From: Planctomycetota bacterium
GTDB lineage: Bacteria > Planctomycetota > B15-G4
Reading direction: 5' to 3'
Assembly: GCA_029259715.1 (NCBI GenBank)
Contig: JAJDEP010000003.1
Location: 365,370-429,369 of the forward strand
DNA length: 64,000 nt
Part shown: piece by piece, positions 57,204-64,000 of the stretch
How positions within the stretch are numbered: the stretch's first letter is position 1
Layout: each line of letters begins with the position of its first letter
Program-made: the position numbers and the translations under genes
The notes under the pieces: generated by a model
Databases searched by the model: none
Told to the model about the DNA's origin: nothing
The model's input: the letters and a program-made list of their open reading frames with translations, nothing else

Positions 57204-58748
57204 ATGCCTGCCGCCCGCCGCACCGCCTCGGGACCCCGCCGCGGCCCGACCGTCGTCGCCGGCCTCGGCGCCCTGGGCTTGGTCGCCTGGGGCGGCCTCG
57301 TCGCGCTGTCCTTCAGCGAGCCTCTGTCGATGCTCTGGGGACCGTGGTTCTGGGGTCTGGCCGTGGCCCTCGGTCTCTCCGCCCTGGCCGCCCTCGCCGT
57401 GTTGGCGAGCGCGAGCCGCAGCGCCGGCACCCTCGCGCCCGGCGCGCCGTTGCGCCTGACCCTGCTCGCCGGGCTCATGGGCCTGGCCGTGCTCTTGTTC
57501 GCCCTGCAACCGGCCCGCGACGTGACCGTCGCCCTCACCGCCGGCCTGACCGGCGGCCTGGCGGCCGTCCTCGTGCTGACCGCCCGCGCTCTGCCCCGGC
57601 GCCTCTCCCGGTCCCTCGACCTGACCGCCGTGCTGCTCATCGTGCTCGTGCTGGCCGCCGAGGCCGTCACCCGCGTGTGGGACGCGGCCGCCCGTCCCGC
57701 CCTGCTCGCGCCCACCGAGGCCGACGCCGCCGCCATGCTCGCGCGCCACCGCCTCGCGCCGGGGACCCTGCGCTTCGGCTTCCCCATCAACAGCCGCGGC
57801 GACTATGACGCCGAACTCGACCGGGCCTCTCCCGCCGCCCGTGACCGACTGGTGGTGGCCATCGGCGACTCCTTCGCCAACGGCGTCGTGCCGCACCACT
57901 ACCACTACACCACCGAGGCCGAACGCCACCTCGCGGCGCTCACAGGACAGACCTGGGAGGTCTACAACATGGGCGCCCCGGCCATCGGGCCCCGCGAATA
58001 TTTGCACCTGATCCGGCACGAGGCCCTGGCGCTCGAGCCCGACGCCATCGTCGTGGGGCTGTTCACCGGCAACGACCTGGTGGCGGCGGCCCAGGGCACC
58101 CGACCGGCCCCCGACGGGCCGGCCCGTTGGTTCGGCCGCGAACACTTCAAGTCGGCGTTGGCCCTGACGCGCCTCGTCCGGCTGTGGGGACAACCCACCA
58201 CCGGCGCCCCCCCCGCCGCCGGATCCGACCCGGTCCGCGACCTCGCCTCGCTGCGGCGACTCTACCCCTGGATCGACGACGTCGGGGCCGAGCAGCCGTT
58301 CATGCTGCGCTACGACTTCGCCCGGGTGGAGCGGCAACGGGCCGGCGGCGTCTGCAACGACGACGACGCCCCCTACGACGCCACCGAGGCCGTGCTGGCC
58401 GAGATGGCGGAGGCCTGCGGCGACATCCCCCTGCTGGTGATGGTCATTCCCGACGAGTTCCAGGTGGAGCCGGACGTGTGGGAGCTCGTCGTATCCGCGG
58501 ACGGCGCCGACCTCGACCGCGACCGCCCCCACCGCGAGCTGACCCGGCGCCTGGCGGCGCCGGCGTTCACCGAGGCGGGCGGGCACGCCCTGCACCTGCT
58601 CGAGCCGTTGCGAGCCGTGCCGCCCCTGCCCGACGGCCGCCGGCACGTCTATCACCTGCATGACACCCACTTCAACGCCCGCGGAAACCGAGCGGCGGGA
58701 CAGGCCCTCGGCGCGGCGTTGGCCGGATTGCTCTCCGCCGACGGTTGA
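57204..58748 (+). CDS. Membrane-anchored SGNH hydrolase
   Basis: The 514-residue product has four to five membrane helices in the first 160 residues and then a SGNH/GDSL hydrolase-like domain: block I VVAIGDSFANGVV (Ser), VYNMGAPAIGPREYLHL, block III GLFTGND and block V HDTHFNARGN (Asp and His). The membrane part with an outer SGNH domain suggests acyl-group removal or transfer on envelope glycans, as in other membrane-bound SGNH proteins. Substrate unknown. A bidirectional hairpin separates it from the convergent HEAT gene. Confidence 0.8.
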   Translation: MPAARRTASGPRRGPTVVAGLGALGLVAWGGLVALSFSEPLSMLWGPWFWGLAVALGLSALAALAVLASASRSAGTLAPGAPLRLTLLAGLMGLAVLLFALQPARDVTVALTAGLTGGLAAVLVLTARALPRRLSRSLDLTAVLLIVLVLAAEAVTRVWDAAARPALLAPTEADAAAMLARHRLAPGTLRFGFPINSRGDYDAELDRASPAARDRLVVAIGDSFANGVVPHHYHYTTEAERHLAALTGQTWEVYNMGAPAIGPREYLHLIRHEALALEPDAIVVGLFTGNDLVAAAQGTRPAPDGPARWFGREHFKSALALTRLVRLWGQPTTGAPPAAGSDPVRDLASLRRLYPWIDDVGAEQPFMLRYDFARVERQRAGGVCNDDDAPYDATEAVLAEMAEACGDIPLLVMVIPDEFQVEPDVWELVVSADGADLDRDRPHRELTRRLAAPAFTEAGGHALHLLEPLRAVPPLPDGRRHVYHLHDTHFNARGNRAAGQALGAALAGLLSADG

Positions 58749-58770
58749 TCGGGCCCGAGTGCCGCGATAT

Positions 58771-58796
58771 GCGCAGCGCGCTACGAGGCGCTGCGC
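58771..58796. terminator. Perfect hairpin between convergent genes
   Basis: GCGCAGCGC and GCGCTGCGC form a perfect 9-base stem with an 8-base loop between the stops of the SGNH and HEAT genes. No T run, but the symmetry suits both directions. Confidence 0.5.
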
Positions 58797-58810
58797 CCGG
58801 CGTCGAGCCC

Positions 58811-60340
58811 TCAGTCGCCGCGCAGGGCCTGCAGCAACTGGCCGGCGGCCTGCACCCGCGGCGCCATCGACGCCGGGGAGCCCAGCACCTCGCGCTCGTC
58901 GCCCGCCGCGATCTTCGCGAGGGCGCCCCGCACCGCACCCGGCGATGTCCACAAGCGCATGAGTGGTGACGACGCGTCGAGGCGGCCGTCCGCCACGCCC
59001 TGGGCCAGCCCGTTGGCCAGGGCGTGGGCCGCCGCCACGGTGGTGACGGCGTCGCCCGACGTCACCAGGGCATCCAGGCGATCGAGGGCTGCCGTGTCGC
59101 TCACGCCCACCCCGCCGCAGGCCCAGACCGCCGACAGGCGGCGTTCGTGCAGCGGGTGGTCGAGCGCCCGGGTGAGCTCCGGGGCCGCGCCGGACGCCTG
59201 GGGTCCCCAGCTGCCGAGGGCCAGTGCCGCCTTCACGGCGAGGCCGTCGTCGTCGCCCAGCAGCAGCCGGCGCAGACGGCCGAGAGCCGGGGCACCGATC
59301 CGGTCGAAGACGGCGGCCGCCCGCAGGAACTCGCTGGGGATGCGCTCGTTGAAGGCCCCCAGGATGGGTCCGACCGCGGACGGGCCGCGCAGCGAGAGCC
59401 ACGCCCGGGCCGCGGCCGCGGCGGCTTCTCCTGCGCCGCCGCGGAGGTCGCGCACCGCGACATCCATGGTCTCCACGACATCCCGTTCGAGACTCGAGCG
59501 AGCCCGCTCCGCCCGCGCAGTGTCGTCGCCGCTCCCGCGCAGGAGCTGGGCGCGCACCCACAACGTGCGCGCGGCCTGCGCCACCGCGGGCGGCGCTTCC
59601 TGATTCGCAACCCACAACGCGTCGAGGGCATCGTCGTCCCTCGCGGCCGCGCTCCCCAGGGCCGCGACCGCCGCCGCGCGCAGCCGCGGATCGTCGTGGC
59701 CCAGGGCCTCCACGGCCGCGGGGATCGCCTCGGACGGGAGCCCCGCTCCCCCGGCGAGCCCTTGCAAGGCCAGGCGCCGACCGTCGGCGTCGCTGTTGCG
59801 CACGAGGGACACGAACCACGCGTCGGTCTCGGATGAGCGCGGCAGGCGCCCCAGCAGCGTGATGATCGGCTCGAACCGGGGCGACGCCGCCTCGAGCCGG
59901 CTCGCCTCGGCCCGGAGGGCCGGCGCGGCCGGAGCCCCGTGGGCCACGAGAGCGTCGGCCAGCAACCCCGTGCCGTCGTCGTCGGCGCCCGCATCGGTGA
60001 AGGCGGAGACGAGCAGCGGCAGGCTCACCTCGGGCTGGACGAGCAACGCCTGGTGGGCCGCCGCGCGCACGTCCGCGTCGGGGTCGTCGCGCAGCACGTC
60101 GATGAGCGCGGGCACCCAGACCGGAGCGGAATCGGCGTCGCCGTCGCGCAGCGCCACCGCTGCCAGACGTCGGGTGAAGGCATCGGAGTCGGAAAGTTCG
60201 CCGGCCCATTCCTCGGACGTCCGTGAGCACGACGTGAGGCAGACGGCACCCAGCAGCAGCGTGACGAGCCGGACCATCCACCGGCGGGCGCGGATGCGCG
60301 AGCCCGGCTGATCCGACCGATTCCCCTCAGCTGGGGCCAT
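58811..60340 (-). CDS. HEAT-repeat lipoprotein
   Basis: The 509-residue product has a lipoprotein signal (GAVCLTSCSR) and about ten HEAT or PBS-lyase-type helical repeats of the form [DP]-x-x-[VL]-R-x-A-A-[VA]-x-A-L-G, for example DDPRLRAAAVAALG. Such solenoids bind protein or peptide partners. It is the last gene of the lipid A operon and may serve the envelope, which is inferred from position. Start choices are TTG 60352, ATG 60340 and ATG 60277. 60340 has GAGGG ahead and follows the Gfo/Idh stop by 8 bases, while 60277 would give the shortest signal peptide. Confidence 0.75.
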   Translation of the reverse strand: MAPAEGNRSDQPGSRIRARRWMVRLVTLLLGAVCLTSCSRTSEEWAGELSDSDAFTRRLAAVALRDGDADSAPVWVPALIDVLRDDPDADVRAAAHQALLVQPEVSLPLLVSAFTDAGADDDGTGLLADALVAHGAPAAPALRAEASRLEAASPRFEPIITLLGRLPRSSETDAWFVSLVRNSDADGRRLALQGLAGGAGLPSEAIPAAVEALGHDDPRLRAAAVAALGSAAARDDDALDALWVANQEAPPAVAQAARTLWVRAQLLRGSGDDTARAERARSSLERDVVETMDVAVRDLRGGAGEAAAAAARAWLSLRGPSAVGPILGAFNERIPSEFLRAAAVFDRIGAPALGRLRRLLLGDDDGLAVKAALALGSWGPQASGAAPELTRALDHPLHERRLSAVWACGGVGVSDTAALDRLDALVTSGDAVTTVAAAHALANGLAQGVADGRLDASSPLMRLWTSPGAVRGALAKIAAGDEREVLGSPASMAPRVQAAGQLLQALRGD

Positions 60341-60348
60341 GGGCGCCC

Positions 60349-61365
60349 TCAACTCCAGGAGTGGGCTTCGATCTGCTCGCTGATGCGCATGGCGACCTCC
60401 ATGGCGCGGATGCCGTGCTCCGACGAGACGCCATCGCTGGCGTCTCCGCGCACGGCGTCGACGAAGGAGGTGATCTCAGTGAGCAGCGGGTTGGAGGCGT
60501 CCATGTCGACCTCGCGCAACTCCATCACGCCCTGCTGCACGAAGTCCTTGTAGCTGGCCGCGTCGGCCAGGGCCTGGGCCGCGTCCACGCCCAGGGAACC
60601 GGCGTCGAAGCCCTTGGCCAGGCTGGCCACGAAGGCCCGCCGCGTTCCGAAGTCCATGGAAACGAAGTGGTCGTGGCTGAACACCCGCGTGCGCCGCAGC
60701 GGCTCGAAGGAGACCCGGCTGGCGGTGATGTTGGCGACGCAACCGTTGGCGAAGGTGAGCCGGGCGTTGGCCAGGTCGACCCGCTCGCCGAGCACGTTGC
60801 TGCCCACGGCGTCGACCTTCTCGAGCGGCGACTCGACCAGGTCGAGCACGATGTCGAGGTCGTGGATCATGAGGTCCATGACCACGCTCACGTCGAGCGT
60901 ACGGAAGTTGAACGGCGCCAGCCGGTGGGCCTCGATGAACTGGGGCCGGATGTCGAGCTGCCGGGCGATGCCGAGCACCGGGTTGAAGCGCTCGATGTGA
61001 CCGACCTGCAACACCAGCCCCTGCTGCTTGGCCAGCGCGTCCATGGCCCGGGCCTCGGCCAGGGTGGCGGCCATGGGCTTCTCCACCAGCACGTGCTTGC
61101 CCTGCTCGAGCAGGGCGCAGGTCACGTCGTGGTGCAGGGTCGTCGGCACCGCCACGGACACCGCGGAGACATCGTCGGGCAGGTCGTAGAGCGACTCGAG
61201 CAGCGGCACGCCGAGCTCCGCGGCCACCGGCACCGCCTCGGCGCCCCGCGGGTCGACCACGGCCGCCAGCTCGACGCCGTCGATGCTCGCGAGCAGTCGG
61301 GCGTGGAAGGTGCCGAGCCGTCCGGCCCCCACCACCGCCGCGCGCAGAGGTCCGTTAGTGCCCAC
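60349..61365 (-). CDS. Gfo/Idh/MocA oxidoreductase, possibly GnnA-like
   Basis: The 338-residue product starts with a Rossmann fold (AAVVGAGRLGTFHARLL), has the family motif EKPMA near residue 98 and LQVGHIERFNPV. It oxidises or reduces a sugar with NAD(P). The GTG at 61365 lies inside the end of lpxA, which couples the two. In Acidithiobacillus and Leptospira, gnnA (this family) and gnnB (aminotransferase) beside lpxA make the 3-amino sugar UDP-GlcNAc3N that LpxA then acylates. The position supports a GnnA-like role, but no gnnB follows, so another nucleotide-sugar function is possible. Confidence 0.85.
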   Translation of the reverse strand: MGTNGPLRAAVVGAGRLGTFHARLLASIDGVELAAVVDPRGAEAVPVAAELGVPLLESLYDLPDDVSAVSVAVPTTLHHDVTCALLEQGKHVLVEKPMAATLAEARAMDALAKQQGLVLQVGHIERFNPVLGIARQLDIRPQFIEAHRLAPFNFRTLDVSVVMDLMIHDLDIVLDLVESPLEKVDAVGSNVLGERVDLANARLTFANGCVANITASRVSFEPLRRTRVFSHDHFVSMDFGTRRAFVASLAKGFDAGSLGVDAAQALADAASYKDFVQQGVMELREVDMDASNPLLTEITSFVDAVRGDASDGVSSEHGIRAMEVAMRISEQIEAHSWS

Positions 61366-62149
61366 GCAGACTCTCCCGATAGCGGCCGTAGCGCCCCGCC
61401 TCCTTGCGCAACAGGAACTCGGCCAGCTCACGCACCAGCGGCGAGTCGTCGTTGATCAGGTTGTGGGCCTCCTCCACGACGCTGCGACCGCGCCGGAAGA
61501 TGATGCGGTAGACGTGCTTGATCTCCGCCACGTCCTCGGAGGTCAGGCCGGCGCGGGTCATGCCGATCTCGTTGACCATGCGCACCTCGGCCGGATCACC
61601 GGAGAGCTTCACGAACGGCGGCACGTCCTGGACCACGCGCGACTTGGCCCCGATGTAGGCGAGCCGCCCCACCGAGGTGAACTGGGCCAGGCCCGCGTAA
61701 CCGGCCATGACCACGCTGTCGCCCAGGTGGCAGTGACCGGCGATGTGCACGCAGTTGGTCAGGATGATGTTGCTGCCCAGCACGCTGTCGTGCCCGACGT
61801 GCGACCCCACCATGATGAAGTTCTTGTCGCCGATCCGGGTCAGGCAGTCTTCCTTGGGCGTGCCCCGGTGCAGCGACACGTACTCGCGGAAGACGTTGTC
61901 GTCACCGATCTCGAGCCGGCTCTCGCAGCCCTGGTGGGTCAGGTCCTGGGGCGGCGTGCCGGCCGAGACGAAGGCCGTGAGCACGTTGCGCTCACCGAGC
62001 GACGTGCCCTTGGCCAGGTAGCAGTTGGGGCCGATCTTCGTGCCGGCCCCCACCTGAACCCCCGCCTCGATGACGGTGAGCGGCCCCACCTCCACGTCGT
62101 CGGCCAGCTCGGCGCCGTCCTCGACCACTGCGCTGGGATGGATCTTCAT
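61355..62149 (-). CDS. lpxA: UDP-N-acetylglucosamine O-acyltransferase LpxA
   Basis: The 264-residue product is a left-handed beta-helix of hexapeptide repeats (for example IHPSAVVEDGAELADDVEVG) with the LpxA pattern: catalytic-type His in FIMVGSHVGHDSVLGSN, LAYIGAKSRVVQDVPPF and the helical C-terminus with FRRGRSVVEEA. It performs the first step of lipid A synthesis with acyl-ACP. It overlaps lpxC-fabZ by ATGA and the Gfo/Idh start by 11 bases. Fit to the family is complete. Confidence 0.95.
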   Translation of the reverse strand: MKIHPSAVVEDGAELADDVEVGPLTVIEAGVQVGAGTKIGPNCYLAKGTSLGERNVLTAFVSAGTPPQDLTHQGCESRLEIGDDNVFREYVSLHRGTPKEDCLTRIGDKNFIMVGSHVGHDSVLGSNIILTNCVHIAGHCHLGDSVVMAGYAGLAQFTSVGRLAYIGAKSRVVQDVPPFVKLSGDPAEVRMVNEIGMTRAGLTSEDVAEIKHVYRIIFRRGRSVVEEAHNLINDDSPLVRELAEFLLRKEAGRYGRYRESLRGH

Positions 62150-63450
62150 CCGGCGTCCACCAAGGTGAATGTCATCAGGGCCTCTGCGGCCACATGTTCG
62201 TTGACCTTCGCCATGCATTCCACTCGTCCCATGGTGTCCTTGATCTTGGTGGCCTCGACCTCGAGCCGCAGCTGGTCTCCGGGCACGACCGACCGCCGCA
62301 GCTTGACCTTGTCGATGGCCCAGAGGATGGGCAACTTGCCCGTGTACTCCATGCGGCGCAACAACAGGGTGCCGGCGAGCTGGGCCAGGGCCTCGAGGAT
62401 CAGCACGCCCGGCATGATCGGCTGGTCGGGGAAGTGGCCTTGGAAGAACGGCTCGTTGACGGTCACGTTCTTGATGCCCACCGCCCGGCGATAGCCCTCC
62501 AACTCGAGCACCCGGTCGACCAGCAGGAACGGGTAGCGGTGCGGCAGCAGGCTCGTGATCTCGCGGATGTCCATGGCCGTGTCGCGCACGACCCGTCCGC
62601 GGGTCTCGTACTCCTCGATCTCGGCGACCAGCTTGCGCACCAGCTCGTGGTGGGCCCGATGGCCGGACTTGGTCGCGACCACCCGACCGCGGATGTCGGC
62701 GCCCAGCAGGAACAAGTCGCCGAGCAGGTCGAGCATCTTGTGGCGCGCGGGTTCGTCGGGGAAGCGCAGCTTGGCCTCCTGCGTCCCGTTGCCGTCGAGG
62801 ATGATCGTGTTGTCGGGGTCGGCCCCCTTGCCCAGTCCGGCCCCGCGCAGCGCGTCGACCTCCGAGGCGAACACGAAGGTGCGCGCCGGCGCGAAGGTGT
62901 CGATGATGTCGTCGTCGGGGAGCTGCAACTCCACGAACTGGGGCGCCAGCCCGAGGTCGCTGTAGTCGAGCGTGTAGGAGAGGGACAGCCCCGACTGCGC
63001 GGACGGGAAGGCGGCCAGGGTGGCACCGTCGAGCTCGACCACCACGGGCCGCTCGAGGGTGAAGGTCTTGCGTTCGACCTTCTGGTCGACCATGCCCACC
63101 GAACGGATGCCGTCGAACCACGGCTTCGCGCTGCCGTCGAGGGCGGGCACTTCGGGCCCGTCGATCTCGACCTCGAGGTTGTGGACGCCGTTCGCCATGA
63201 GCGCGGCCAGCAGGTGCTCGACGGTGTGCACCTCGGTGGCGCCGTGCCGCAGCGTCGTGCGCCGGGCCGAGACGTCGAGGGCGCGGTGGTCGGCGGGCAC
63301 CGGATCGGAGTCCGGCAGGTCGCTGCGCACGAAGTTCACACCCGTGTCGGCCTTCGCGGGCTTGACCACCACACGCGCCGGCACGCCGGTGTGGATGCCC
63401 ACGCCGGTCAGCTCGAAGGGGTTCTTGAGGGTGTGTTGGTTGGTGCTCAC
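62146..63450 (-). CDS. lpxC-fabZ: Fused LpxC deacetylase and FabZ dehydratase
   Basis: This 434-residue fusion has LpxC at residues 1-285 and FabZ from about 290. LpxC shows the zinc motif [13 protein letters not shown] (Glu78, His79), the FGxxKxxR-like [12 protein letters not shown] (His-x3-Asp) and the GHRAHH base. FabZ shows [15 protein letters not shown] (catalytic His) and [20 protein letters not shown] (Glu). LpxC deacetylates UDP-acyl-GlcNAc, the committed lipid A step, and FabZ makes the acyl-ACPs. The fusion occurs in several phyla. GTG at 63450 overlaps the lpxD stop. Confidence 0.96.
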   Translation of the reverse strand: MSTNQHTLKNPFELTGVGIHTGVPARVVVKPAKADTGVNFVRSDLPDSDPVPADHRALDVSARRTTLRHGATEVHTVEHLLAALMANGVHNLEVEIDGPEVPALDGSAKPWFDGIRSVGMVDQKVERKTFTLERPVVVELDGATLAAFPSAQSGLSLSYTLDYSDLGLAPQFVELQLPDDDIIDTFAPARTFVFASEVDALRGAGLGKGADPDNTIILDGNGTQEAKLRFPDEPARHKMLDLLGDLFLLGADIRGRVVATKSGHRAHHELVRKLVAEIEEYETRGRVVRDTAMDIREITSLLPHRYPFLLVDRVLELEGYRRAVGIKNVTVNEPFFQGHFPDQPIMPGVLILEALAQLAGTLLLRRMEYTGKLPILWAIDKVKLRRSVVPGDQLRLEVEATKIKDTMGRVECMAKVNEHVAAEALMTFTLVDAG

Positions 63451-64000
63451 GGTCCTCGTCCCAGGGCCCGGGCTCGCTCGAGCAGATCGGGCAGCTTACG
63501 CAGTGCGGCCGTTTCCTTCCTCCAGTCCTTCATGGGCCGGGCCGGGACTCCGGAGACGACGCCGCCCGCCGGGACGTCCCGGGTCACGAAGGTGTAGGCG
63601 GCCACGATGGCGCCGTCCCCCAGCCGGATGCCGTCGACGATGCCCGAGCCGCCGCCGATGAGCACGCCCGCTCCCACCTGGACGCTGCCGGCCACGGCGG
63701 TCATGCCCGCCACGGCCGTGTCGCGCCCCACGACCACGTTGTGGCCGATGTGCACCTGGCTGTCGAGCTTGCTGTTCTCGCCGATGACCGTTGCGTCGAA
63801 GCGGGCGCGGTCGACGGTGGAGTTGGCGCCGATCTCCACGTCGTCGTGGATCTCCACCGTGCCGAGTTGGGGGATCTTCACCTGGCGGCCGTCGTCGTCG
63901 CGTCGGAACCCGAAGCCATCGGCTCCCAGCACCGTGCCGGCGTGGATCTGCACCCGGGCGCCCACCGAGCAACGCTCGCCGACGACCACGTGAGCCGCGA
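63447..64000 (-). CDS. lpxD: UDP-3-O-acylglucosamine N-acyltransferase LpxD (partial, N-terminus beyond the window)
   Basis: The visible 184 C-terminal residues are hexapeptide beta-helix with the LpxD pattern: [66 protein letters not shown] (catalytic His) and a last [13 protein letters not shown]. It acylates the amino group of the glucosamine in lipid A. It is first of the visible operon and overlaps lpxC-fabZ by GTGA. The frame continues past base 64000 to the edge. Confidence 0.93.
   Translation of the reverse strand, partial: AAHVVVGERCSVGARVQIHAGTVLGADGFGFRRDDDGRQVKIPQLGTVEIHDDVEIGANSTVDRARFDATVIGENSKLDSQVHIGHNVVVGRDTAVAGMTAVAGSVQVGAGVLIGGGSGIVDGIRLGDGAIVAAYTFVTRDVPAGGVVSGVPARPMKDWRKETAALRKLPDLLERARALGRGP

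Overview
The window is a gene-dense, very GC-rich (roughly 68-70 percent by eye) chromosomal segment. It is most likely from a member of the Planctomycetota or a close relative. Supporting signs are a lipid A pathway with a fused LpxC-FabZ enzyme, the order rpsB-tsf-pyrH-frr, several sulfatase-fold proteins, FG-GAP and NHL secreted proteins that share a C-terminal domain I associate with marine planctomycetes, terpene-cyclase-like toroid proteins, a YfhO-type membrane protein and a LysW-like zinc ribbon. No phage, transposase, CRISPR array or rRNA was seen.

Layout. 1-6.8 kb: end of an unknown gene, a secreted alpha/alpha-toroid protein, a SPASM radical SAM protein, then typA and a glutamate-type dehydrogenase on the minus strand. 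6.8-10.5 kb: a minus-strand operon parA-lpxK-glycosyltransferase. 10.5-17.7 kb: a plus-strand run of a TPR protein, a large radical SAM protein and two half ABC exporters, mostly with overlapping or very close ends. 17.7-30.9 kb: mixed-strand accessory genes (sulfatase-fold lipoprotein, Nramp-like transporter, metal-receptor protein, GDSL esterase, YfhO, methyltransferase, LysW-like protein, B12-type radical SAM protein, NHL protein). 30.9-43.1 kb: sulfatase-fold/TPR lipoprotein, paired small lipoproteins, ion channel, DUF454, class II photolyase, thioredoxin-like lipoprotein, BLUF photoreceptor, a secreted PPC-TPR-CHAT protein, and a 56-residue membrane protein. 43.3-52.9 kb: arylsulfotransferase-like lipoprotein, tRNA-Glu, phosphoesterase, exported YyaL-type protein, sulfatase-fold lipoprotein, two FG-GAP proteins, tRNA-Lys. 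52.9-55.9 kb: translation operon rpsB-tsf-pyrH-frr. 56.2-58.7 kb: diguanylate cyclase and membrane SGNH hydrolase. 58.8-64 kb: lipid A operon lpxD(partial)-lpxC/fabZ-lpxA-Gfo/Idh-HEAT lipoprotein.

How it fits together. lpxD, lpxC-fabZ, lpxA and lpxK give much of the lipid A core, and the Gfo/Idh enzyme directly behind lpxA may make the amino-sugar variant of the LpxA substrate. Photolyase, BLUF protein and a small redox-like lipoprotein lie within 2.7 kb and could form a light-response neighbourhood. Many genes are exported lipoproteins, which implies a busy outer surface. Several first genes of transcription units lack a Shine-Dalgarno sequence and instead have a TAnnnT box 6-9 bases before the start codon, which points to leaderless transcripts. 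Other genes use TTG or GTG starts backed by strong Shine-Dalgarno sequences.
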